Shown here: piece by piece, positions 39,225 through 47,375 of the stretch
How the letters are laid out: every line of letters begins with the position of its first letter
Numbering within the stretch: the stretch's first letter is position 1
Assembly (NCBI GenBank): GCA_024697025.1
Contig: JAILGH010000008.1
Span: 19,034 to 83,033 of the forward strand
Source of the DNA: Pseudobutyrivibrio sp.
GTDB taxonomy: Bacteria > Bacillota > Clostridia > Lachnospirales > Lachnospiraceae
Direction: 5' to 3'
DNA length: 64,000 nt
Translations under genes and position numbers: made by a program
Notes under the pieces: generated by a model
The model's database searches: none
What the model was told of the DNA's origin: nothing
The model's input: only the letters and a program-made list of their open reading frames with translations

Positions 39225-40463
39225 TTGGACCAGATAGTAATTAGAGCAAAAATGTTAGGCAAGGTTGAGTTTCTTTACAAGGGAAAGCCATTTACTATTG
39301 AAAGAAACAACACAACAAAGGTAAACCAGTTACTACAGATGTTGATGTACTATCCAGATGGATTGACAAGAGATCAATTGATGTTCAATCTTTTTCATGA
39401 CGAGGAGATAGCAGATCCATCTAATAGTATGAGAGCCTTGGTTTTTAGGCTGAGAAAGGCTCTTCCAAAGGCTGGACTTCCAAAGGAAGATTACGTTTTT
39501 GTAAAAAGAGGAACTTACAAGATTAGCCCAAATGTTAAGGTGGAGTGTGATGCATTTGATTTTGCAGATGCAGCTACTGCAGCTTTTTCAGAATCTAATC
39601 CAGATACACAGATTAAGTATTTGGAGAAGGCCTGTGATATTTATGGAGGTGATTTCCTTCCAGGACTCAGTGCCGTTGAATGGGTTGTTTCAGTTCAGGT
39701 TAAACTTAAGAAATATTATGACAGATGCGTAAAGCAGCTTTGTGAGCTTTACCTTCTTAAAAAGGATTACGCAAGCTTATACAAAGTTAGCCACAAGGCG
39801 AACCATTTCTATCCATATGATGGATGGCAGTATTATGAGATGGAGGCTCTTATTGAGCTAAACAAGCCAAAGGAGGCTTTGAAGCTTTATCAGGATACTG
39901 AGGCCCTTATGATAGGTGAATTGGGTCTTGATGTGTCTCCAAAGATGAAGGAAGCCATGGAAAGGCTTGCAGATCAGATGCAGTATAGCACTGATGAAAT
40001 ATTTGAGGTTAAAAAGAACTTAGACTCTGCAAAGGATGATTTGGAGGGTGGTTTCTACTGCAGTTATCCTGTCTTTGTAGAGAGCTATAGATATATCAAG
40101 CGCGTTATCAAGCGCTCGCGTCAGTCAGCGTGGTTGATGCTTTGCACAATCAACAGAAACACTAACGACACAGAAAAGAACCGCGAAAAGATGAACATCT
40201 TTGCCGACGATTTAGCCGAGGCTATTAGAACATCTACTCGTGGTGGCGATATGTACGCCCGTTACAGTAACAACCAGTTTGTAATTTTGCTTCTAGACAT
40301 TACAAAGGAGGACTGTGTACTAGTTCAGGCTCGAATCAATGAAAATCTACCAAAGGCTTCTATCAAGCGTTTCTTGGAGTACAACGTTATTCCGGTAAAC
40401 TTAGAAAGCGCTGGTACAGCCAATGATACGGACGAATTAGAAGACATTGTGAGAGGTGAATAG
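39225..40463 (+). CDS. SARP/BTAD-type transcriptional regulator with C-terminal degenerate GGDEF-like region
   Basis: N-terminal winged-helix plus BTAD (WQYYEMEALIELNKPKEALKLYQDTEALMIGELGLDVSPKMKEAM); C-terminal RGGDMYARYSNNQFVILL. TTG start. Confidence 0.75.
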   Translation: MDQIVIRAKMLGKVEFLYKGKPFTIERNNTTKVNQLLQMLMYYPDGLTRDQLMFNLFHDEEIADPSNSMRALVFRLRKALPKAGLPKEDYVFVKRGTYKISPNVKVECDAFDFADAATAAFSESNPDTQIKYLEKACDIYGGDFLPGLSAVEWVVSVQVKLKKYYDRCVKQLCELYLLKKDYASLYKVSHKANHFYPYDGWQYYEMEALIELNKPKEALKLYQDTEALMIGELGLDVSPKMKEAMERLADQMQYSTDEIFEVKKNLDSAKDDLEGGFYCSYPVFVESYRYIKRVIKRSRQSAWLMLCTINRNTNDTEKNREKMNIFADDLAEAIRTSTRGGDMYARYSNNQFVILLLDITKEDCVLVQARINENLPKASIKRFLEYNVIPVNLESAGTANDTDELEDIVRGE

Positions 40464-40465
40464 TA

Positions 40466-40894
40466 ATGGGAATACCTGTTAGAATGAAAAGAGCTAAGAA
40501 TCTTGTGGCTATTGTACTGGATTCAAAAGAGGAAATGTCCGGTAAATTATATAATAGATATGAGACTGAGCCAGAAGAGTTTAGCGGTATAAACGAATTA
40601 ATACATTTGATAAATGGCTTTATGGACTCTCTTGGAGCTCCTGGCCAAATGTACAAATACAGAAAGTTTCGCAAGACGAAAACGATTAATAAAAAGTTTG
40701 ATGTAACAAGAGCCGACAAGGTACACGAACTTACTGATTATATTGAGGAAGCAGATACTTCAAAGACATTTGCAATCCTAATCCATACTAGAGATAAAGC
40801 CACATGGCAGGGAGCGGTATACAATGCATCTAAGCAAAAGAGCTCCACTTTTAAAAACGAAATGGAATTAATTAATATAATCAAAAAATTTTAA
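40466..40894 (+). CDS. Hypothetical protein
   Basis: 142-aa ORF starting 2 bp after previous stop; no recognised family. Confidence 0.65.
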   Translation: MGIPVRMKRAKNLVAIVLDSKEEMSGKLYNRYETEPEEFSGINELIHLINGFMDSLGAPGQMYKYRKFRKTKTINKKFDVTRADKVHELTDYIEEADTSKTFAILIHTRDKATWQGAVYNASKQKSSTFKNEMELINIIKKF

Positions 40895-40917
40895 TAAAGG
40901 GACAATGGAGGAAGCAA

Positions 40918-41883
40918 GTGAGACGAGCTAAATATTTGCTTTCACTGATTGTTCTGAGTATTAGTCTGACGGCCTGCTCTTCTGGGGGAGGCTTAACAGG
41001 CGAAGGCACTTCATCAGGGGCCGGGGAGTCTTCAGTGGAGGCTTCGGCCAAGGGGACCAAAGGCTCCAGAGACAATAGAATACGGGTGTTAGCGCCTAAG
41101 GCAAGCGGAACAGAAGTGTATGGCAATGTGGATGCTAGCATAGATGCAAGCAACGCTGCTGATGGATATGTCATGGTTAGATATACTGGCTCTGCGGCCA
41201 AGGTGAGAATGCTAATTGAGACTCCAGCTGGTAACACCTACAACTATCTCATGGACCTGAATGGAGAGTATGCAGTATATCCTTTATCCGAGGGAAGTGG
41301 CACCTACAAGATAGGTGTCTACGAAAACCTTCACGATGACCAGTATGCTGCGGCCTTTACTCAATCAGTGAGTGTAACCCTTAAAGATGAATATAGTATG
41401 TTCCTGTATCCCAATGCTTACGTAAACTTTGATGTAAAATCAGCTGCGGTGAAAAAGGGGCAGGAGCTTGCTGCTAGTGCAAACTCAGATTTAGATGTAG
41501 TCAACGCAGTTTATCAGTACATCACTAAAAACATTTCTTATGACTATGATAAAGCTGAGACAGTGCAATCGGGATATATACCAGTCGTGGACGAAACTCT
41601 TGCATCAGGCACGGGTATATGTTTTGACTATGCAAGCCTAATGGGGGCTATGCTTAGATCTCAGGGAATACCAACAAGACTAGAAATTGGATATGCAGGC
41701 ACCGAATATCACGCTTGGATATCTGTCTACACCAAGGAGACGGGCTGGATAGACAATGTCATTCAGTTTAACGGAACGGACTGGACGTTAATGGATCCGA
41801 CTCTTGGTTCTTACGCAAGCGACAAAACCGTGAAGCAATATCGAGAAGATGATACCTATTACCAATTGAAATATAAATATTAA
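40918..41883 (+). CDS. Transglutaminase-like domain lipoprotein
   Basis: Lipobox SLTAC; catalytic region GTGICFDYASLMGAMLRSQGIPTRLEIGY...YHAWISVY...DWTLMDPTLGS. GTG start. Confidence 0.87.
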   Translation: MRRAKYLLSLIVLSISLTACSSGGGLTGEGTSSGAGESSVEASAKGTKGSRDNRIRVLAPKASGTEVYGNVDASIDASNAADGYVMVRYTGSAAKVRMLIETPAGNTYNYLMDLNGEYAVYPLSEGSGTYKIGVYENLHDDQYAAAFTQSVSVTLKDEYSMFLYPNAYVNFDVKSAAVKKGQELAASANSDLDVVNAVYQYITKNISYDYDKAETVQSGYIPVVDETLASGTGICFDYASLMGAMLRSQGIPTRLEIGYAGTEYHAWISVYTKETGWIDNVIQFNGTDWTLMDPTLGSYASDKTVKQYREDDTYYQLKYKY

Positions 41884-41894
41884 AAGGTGGGGCT

Positions 41895-42947
41895 ATGAGC
41901 GATAAAACTAGAAAAAAATTAACAGCCGAGGAACTATACGCATTCTCCGATGAGATGGGAATGATGATTTCTAGCGGCGTTTCTTCTATACAGGGAATTA
42001 CAATGATGCTTGACGAATCCCAGGGAGGGGAGGAGAAGGAACTCCTTACTGAGATGGAAAGCATAGTCAGCGAGAGCGGTTCGCTTTCTAAGGCGATTGA
42101 AAGTGTTGATGTATTTCCTGATTATTTTGTTGAAATGGCAAAGATGGGTGAGACAACAGGTAAGATGGATTCAGTGCTTACCAATTTGGCAGCACACTAT
42201 TCAAGAGAAATGGCAATCAGCAATGCAATCAGAAGTGCCGTTACTTATCCACTTATGATGGTGGCAATGATGCTCATTATTATCGTTGTCCTTGTAACAG
42301 AAATCATGCCAGTGTTTGACAGAGTATTCAAGCAGTTAGGCGGAACCATGGACGGTTTGTCTGAGGGATTTTTGGCAGTTGGTAGCTTTATAAAGGAAAA
42401 TGGTGTCATAATGCTTATTATTTTGCTTGCTGTAGTTATCTATTTCATTGTCATTAACAAGACTACATGGGGAAAGAATCACAGGAATAATCTCCTATAT
42501 AAGAGCCGTAGATTTAAATCAATCCATTCAAAGATTGCTACAAGTCGTTTTGCTTCTGCTATGGCAATGACATTATCAAGCGGTATGGATGTTATGCAGG
42601 CTCTTGATGTTAGCGGACGCATTGTAGAAGCGCCAGACTTTGAGAAAAAGCTAGAAAAGTGCAAGGATTCATTTGCAGAAACAATGGACATAGGACGAGC
42701 ATTTTCACTCTCAGGAATATTTGGAGGCTTGTACGGAAAGATGGCAATCCTTGGAGCCAAAACCGGTAACATGGAAAATGTCCTTGAGAAAGTGGCAACC
42801 ACTTATCAGGAAGAGGCGGACGAGGAGATTAATGATTTTATAGCAGTTGTTGAGCCTACTTTAGTTATTATCCTTTCAGTAATAGTAGGCATTATCCTGC
42901 TTTCAGTTATGTTACCACTGTTAAATATAATGTCGGGAATGATTTAA
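41895..42947 (+). CDS. Type II secretion/type IV pilus inner membrane protein (GspF/PilC family)
   Basis: Two repeats YAFSDEMGMMISSGVSSIQGI and FASAMAMTLSSGMDVMQALDVSG; three TM segments. Confidence 0.88.
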   Translation: MSDKTRKKLTAEELYAFSDEMGMMISSGVSSIQGITMMLDESQGGEEKELLTEMESIVSESGSLSKAIESVDVFPDYFVEMAKMGETTGKMDSVLTNLAAHYSREMAISNAIRSAVTYPLMMVAMMLIIIVVLVTEIMPVFDRVFKQLGGTMDGLSEGFLAVGSFIKENGVIMLIILLAVVIYFIVINKTTWGKNHRNNLLYKSRRFKSIHSKIATSRFASAMAMTLSSGMDVMQALDVSGRIVEAPDFEKKLEKCKDSFAETMDIGRAFSLSGIFGGLYGKMAILGAKTGNMENVLEKVATTYQEEADEEINDFIAVVEPTLVIILSVIVGIILLSVMLPLLNIMSGMI

Positions 42948-42948
42948 T

Positions 42949-43299
42949 ATGGGAAAAACAAGATTTGGAAGCCTTGACGGCATACATCAAATCAAAAAAA
43001 AGAATATGGCAAGCACCACACTTATTTCGGCCTTGCTATTTATTCTCATATTTGTAGTATTTTTATTCACTGTATCAAAGGCCTCAAGGGGCTCTGCTGC
43101 TGAGCAGAGACAGAGCTTGGAGGAGGCTATCGATAGAGCGATAATTCAGTGCTATGTTACCGAGGGCAGATATCCAGAAAGCTTTGATTATCTGCAGAAG
43201 AACTATGGCATTATTTACGATGAAGAGATGTTTAGGGTGGATTATGTGATTTTTGGTTCAAATATGCGACCAGATGTTACTATAATCAGCTTACAATAG
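42949..43299 (+). CDS. Pseudopilin-like single-TM protein
   Basis: N-terminal TM (TLISALLFILIFVVFLFTVS) followed by short extracytoplasmic domain; position in pilus-like operon. Confidence 0.6.
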   Translation: MGKTRFGSLDGIHQIKKKNMASTTLISALLFILIFVVFLFTVSKASRGSAAEQRQSLEEAIDRAIIQCYVTEGRYPESFDYLQKNYGIIYDEEMFRVDYVIFGSNMRPDVTIISLQ

Positions 43300-43314
43300 T
43301 AGGAGGCCTAAAGT

Positions 43315-43839
43315 TTGAAGAAGGGACACGTTAAAAAACATAATATAGATATAATGTTTTTGATGGTACTGTTTTTGATATTCACCTTTTCTGCGGTGAG
43401 TGTTCTTTTGATGGCCGTAAATTCCTACAGAGCAGTTGTCAATTCCAACGAAAGCAATTCAAATGCTAGAACTGCCATTGCCTATATTAGGGAGACAATC
43501 CGTCAGCACGATGAGGCTGGAGCTATTGATATAGCTAAGTTTGATGGAGTTAGTGCCATAAAGATGTCTGAGGGTGAGGGCTACAACCTCTACATTTATC
43601 AGTACGACGGTTACCTCATGGAGCTTGAGGCAAAGGACGGCGCGGGAATATCAGCAGAGTTTGGAAATAAGATTTTAGAGATAAATAGTCTTGATTTTTC
43701 ATGGGAAAAGGATAAGAATCTTATCTTGGTACAAATAGAGGATGCATCAGGCAACAATCAAGAAGTTAGCATTGGAATCAAGTCTGTGGAAGCAGTAGAA
43801 GATGTTGCCCTAGAAAAGGAGGAATCAGATGAAGAATAG
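43315..43839 (+). CDS. Pseudopilin-like / DUF4860-like protein
   Basis: Single N-terminal TM (IMFLMVLFLIFTFSAVSVLLMAV) followed by beta-rich domain; operonic position. Confidence 0.6.
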   Translation: MKKGHVKKHNIDIMFLMVLFLIFTFSAVSVLLMAVNSYRAVVNSNESNSNARTAIAYIRETIRQHDEAGAIDIAKFDGVSAIKMSEGEGYNLYIYQYDGYLMELEAKDGAGISAEFGNKILEINSLDFSWEKDKNLILVQIEDASGNNQEVSIGIKSVEAVEDVALEKEESDEE

Positions 43840-44206
43840 AAATAATGGTTCCAGAATTTTCATGACAGAGTTGATGTTTTCAATATTATTTTTCATAATA
43901 GTATCTGCTGTCTGCATTCAGTGCTTTGCCGGAAGCTATCAGACTAGCAAGGAGGCAAAGGAGCTTACTGAGGCTGTAAACCTAGCGACAAATACCGCGG
44001 AGGAATATCTGTCGGATGACAGTTTTGAAGGTTTTACAGCATACTACAATAAAGATTGGGATTTGACAGGTAAGAGTAAATACAAGTTGGAGGCTACTGT
44101 ATCAGAGCCAAAGCAGCCGGGTGATTGCCAGACAATGCGCGTAACTGTAGTTACTGTAGATGATAAAGAGCTATATTCACTAGAGGTGAAGAAGGCTCTT
44201 CATTAG
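43829..44206 (+). CDS. Pseudopilin-like protein
   Basis: RIFMTELMFSILFFIIVSAVCI: TM segment with Glu placed as in prepilin E5; overlaps preceding ORF. Confidence 0.6.
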   Translation: MKNRNNGSRIFMTELMFSILFFIIVSAVCIQCFAGSYQTSKEAKELTEAVNLATNTAEEYLSDDSFEGFTAYYNKDWDLTGKSKYKLEATVSEPKQPGDCQTMRVTVVTVDDKELYSLEVKKALH

Positions 44207-44214
44207 GAGATTAG

Positions 44215-44574
44215 ATGGAGAAACAAAAGCGAGAGAATAGGACAATAATAAATATTGGAACCAGTCTTATGGTTGTGATTCTTATCGGCTTGTCATTTGC
44301 TGTGATTGCGGCACTTGCGGTATCATCTAGTCACAACAATTACAACCTGAGCAAAAAGCTTGCAGACCATAACACAGAGTACTATGTGGCTTCGAACGAG
44401 GCCTATGAGATAATTGCGGCAAGCTCTTGGGCAGACCAGGATTTTACCGTAGAAGTAAATTCGAACCAGATTCTCAAGGTGGAGGTAAAAAACGGCGAGA
44501 TATCCACTTGGGAAATTGAAAATACCGGAAGTTGGGAGGCTGACAGCACCCAACCTGTGATAACACTAGAATAA
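44215..44574 (+). CDS. Pseudopilin-like single-TM protein
   Basis: N-terminal TM (SLMVVILIGLSFAVIAALAVSSS), short C-terminal domain. Confidence 0.6.
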   Translation: MEKQKRENRTIINIGTSLMVVILIGLSFAVIAALAVSSSHNNYNLSKKLADHNTEYYVASNEAYEIIAASSWADQDFTVEVNSNQILKVEVKNGEISTWEIENTGSWEADSTQPVITLE

Positions 44575-44589
44575 CTTTTAGGAGGCGTT

Positions 44590-45696
44590 ATGGCGACAGA
44601 TATCGTTAGCTACTTAACAGATGCAGTTAGAAAATACAAGGCTTCAGACGTGTTCATTATCACTGGTCGCGAGGTATCCTTTAGGGTAAACGATCAGGTG
44701 CTTAGACGCTCTGAATTAGAGGCCACCTATGAGGAGAAATCCGAGGAGGATGATGGCCCTGTTTTGCCTGCAAAGGCTGTTGAGCTTGTGGAGCAAATCT
44801 ATAAGCTTGCTGGTCGCGATATCAGCAAATATAGGGAGCACGGCGATGATGATTTTTCTTTTGCCATCAAGGATGTTTCCCGTTTCAGAGTAAATGCGTT
44901 CATGCAGCGCGGTACGTATGCTGCAGTAGTTCGTGTGATTACTTTTACCTTGCCAGATTACAAGGAACTGTTGATTCATGAGTCAGTTATAAATTTAGCA
45001 AATGAATCTAAGGGCCTGGTGCTTGTTACTGGCCCAGCTGGTAGTGGAAAATCTACCACCTTATCGTGTATAGTAGATAAGATTAATAAAAATTATAACA
45101 AGCATATTATTACCCTTGAGGACCCTGTGGAATATCTCCATAGGCACAGCAAATCAATTGTGTCGCAGCGAGAAATCCACTTAGATACAGAAAACTACGT
45201 GACTGCACTTCGTGCGTCTCTGCGTCAGAGTCCAGATGTTATTCTTCTTGGTGAAATGCGTGATGCTGAAACCATTTCTGTTGCAATGACCGCGGCTGAA
45301 ACAGGACATCTAATCTTGTCTACATTGCACACAATTGGTGCGGCAAATACTATCGATAGAATTATCGATGTATTCCCATCAGAGCAGCAACACCAAATCG
45401 CACTACAGCTTTCTATGGTTATAAAGGCAGTTGTGTCTCAGCAGCTTGTGCCTGCTAAGGACGGTACATTAGTGCCAGCCTTTGAGGTTATGACTGTTAC
45501 ACCAGCCATCAGAAACATGATTCGTGAGAACAAGGTTCCACAAATCGAAGGCGTTATCTATTCATCAGATACTGAAGAGATGGTATCTATGGATTCAAGC
45601 CTCTTCAAGCTGGTTCGAGAAGGAAGAATCACTTGTGAAACAGCACTAGAATATGCTGTTAATCCAGAAATGTTAGGAAGAAGATTAGGAGTATAG
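44590..45696 (+). CDS. PilT-type secretion ATPase
   Basis: Walker A GPAGSGKST; Asp box ITLEDPVEYLH; Walker B VILLGEMRDAETI; His box TGHLILSTLHT; PilT-type C-terminus. Confidence 0.92.
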   Translation: MATDIVSYLTDAVRKYKASDVFIITGREVSFRVNDQVLRRSELEATYEEKSEEDDGPVLPAKAVELVEQIYKLAGRDISKYREHGDDDFSFAIKDVSRFRVNAFMQRGTYAAVVRVITFTLPDYKELLIHESVINLANESKGLVLVTGPAGSGKSTTLSCIVDKINKNYNKHIITLEDPVEYLHRHSKSIVSQREIHLDTENYVTALRASLRQSPDVILLGEMRDAETISVAMTAAETGHLILSTLHTIGAANTIDRIIDVFPSEQQHQIALQLSMVIKAVVSQQLVPAKDGTLVPAFEVMTVTPAIRNMIRENKVPQIEGVIYSSDTEEMVSMDSSLFKLVREGRITCETALEYAVNPEMLGRRLGV

Positions 45697-45701
45697 CTCA
45701 A

Positions 45702-47351
45702 ATGGAAAATTTTAAACCAATGCTTTTTACTTCCATAAAAAAGTACAGTAAGGAGCAATTTTTTAAGGATTTAGTTTCAGGAATTATTGTGGCAATCATT
45801 GCATTGCCACTTTCTATTGCCTTGGCTTTGGCCTCAGGAGTTGGCCCAGAGCCAGGTCTTTACACAGCAATTATCGCTGGCTTTTTGATTTCATTCTTTG
45901 GCGGTAGTACGGTTCAGATTGCGGGACCAACAGCTGCCTTTGCAACAATCGTGGCAGGTATTATTGCCACAGACGGAATGGATGGCCTTATTGTTGCCAC
46001 CATTATGGCTGGTATAATTTTGATTATTCTTGGACTTTGTAAGGCAGGTGCTCTTATAAAGTTTATTCCATACACAATAACGACAGGCTTTACAGCTGGT
46101 ATCGCTGTGACTATTTTGATTGGTCAGTTTAAGGATTTCTTTGGTGTAGATTTCCACGGAGAGAAGCCAATAGAGACAGTAGACAAGCTTAAGGTGTTCT
46201 TTTCTAACATCGATACATTAAACTGGCAGGCACTTATGGTAGGTGTGGTATGTCTTGCAGTGCTTATCATCTGGCCAAAGTTTTTCTCAAAGGTTCCAGC
46301 ATCAATCATCGCTTTATTTGTCAGCATTGCTTTGGTGCAGGGCCTTGGATTAAAGGTTAATACAATCGGGGCACTTTACCCTGATTTAAAGGCAGGATTT
46401 CCATCAGTTTCACTTCCAAACTTCTCATTTGGACTTGTAAAAACTGAGATGTCTAATGCCTTTACAATTGCTATTCTTGCTGCCATTGAATCGCTACTTT
46501 CAGCCGTAGTAGCCGATGGAATGGTAAACAGCAAGCACAGAAGTAATCAGGAGCTTATAGGCCAAGGTATTGGTAATATTGGTTCAGTATTGTTTGGTGG
46601 AATCCCTGCTACAGGAGCCATAGCAAGAACAGCAGCCAACATCAAAAACGGTGGACGTACACCAATTGCTGGTATGGTTCACTCAGTTACACTTTTGATT
46701 ATTCTTGTAGTGCTTATGCCTTATGCAAAGTACATCCCAATGCCATGTATCGCAGCTATTCTTTTCCAGGTGGCTTACAACATGTGTCAGTGGAGACCAT
46801 TTGCAAGACTTGTTAAATACGCTCCAAAGTCGGATATTATCGTACTTGTGCTTACATTCATCCTTACTGTAGTATTTGATCTTGTAGTAGCTATTGAGTG
46901 GGGTATGATTGTAGCATGTATCCTCTTCATCAAGAGAATGAGTGAGGAGACTCACGTCAGTGGATGGACTTATCAGAGCGACGATGCAGAGTTCGTTGAT
47001 GATTTGCGTCCAGTTGAAAAGGAAATTCGAGTATTTGAGATTACTGGACCATTGTTCTTTGGTGTATCTGATATGCTTGCTGAAAGCATCGATGTAAAGG
47101 ACTTCACACAGGTTCTTGTTATCAGAATGCGTTCGGTTCCAGCAATTGATGTTACTGCTCTTAGGGCTTTAAAGGATTTGGCAGAGAGAGCTGAGAAGAA
47201 GGGTGTTACTGTAGTATTCTCACATGTAAATGAGCAACCACGTCGCATGATGGAAAAGGCTGGCTTTATCGAATCAGTTGGTGCTGATAACTTCCAGCCA
47301 AATATAGACGCTGCCCTTGACAGAGCCCAGAGTCTTATTAAGAGAGATTAG
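45702..47351 (+). CDS. SulP/SLC26-family anion transporter with STAS domain
   Basis: ALPLSIALALASGVGPEPGLYTAIIAGFLISFFGGSTVQIAGPTAAF; C-terminal STAS VLVIRMRSVPAIDVTALRALKDL. Confidence 0.93.
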   Translation: MENFKPMLFTSIKKYSKEQFFKDLVSGIIVAIIALPLSIALALASGVGPEPGLYTAIIAGFLISFFGGSTVQIAGPTAAFATIVAGIIATDGMDGLIVATIMAGIILIILGLCKAGALIKFIPYTITTGFTAGIAVTILIGQFKDFFGVDFHGEKPIETVDKLKVFFSNIDTLNWQALMVGVVCLAVLIIWPKFFSKVPASIIALFVSIALVQGLGLKVNTIGALYPDLKAGFPSVSLPNFSFGLVKTEMSNAFTIAILAAIESLLSAVVADGMVNSKHRSNQELIGQGIGNIGSVLFGGIPATGAIARTAANIKNGGRTPIAGMVHSVTLLIILVVLMPYAKYIPMPCIAAILFQVAYNMCQWRPFARLVKYAPKSDIIVLVLTFILTVVFDLVVAIEWGMIVACILFIKRMSEETHVSGWTYQSDDAEFVDDLRPVEKEIRVFEITGPLFFGVSDMLAESIDVKDFTQVLVIRMRSVPAIDVTALRALKDLAERAEKKGVTVVFSHVNEQPRRMMEKAGFIESVGADNFQPNIDAALDRAQSLIKRD

Positions 47352-47375
47352 TTAATTAAATTACGAATAAACATT

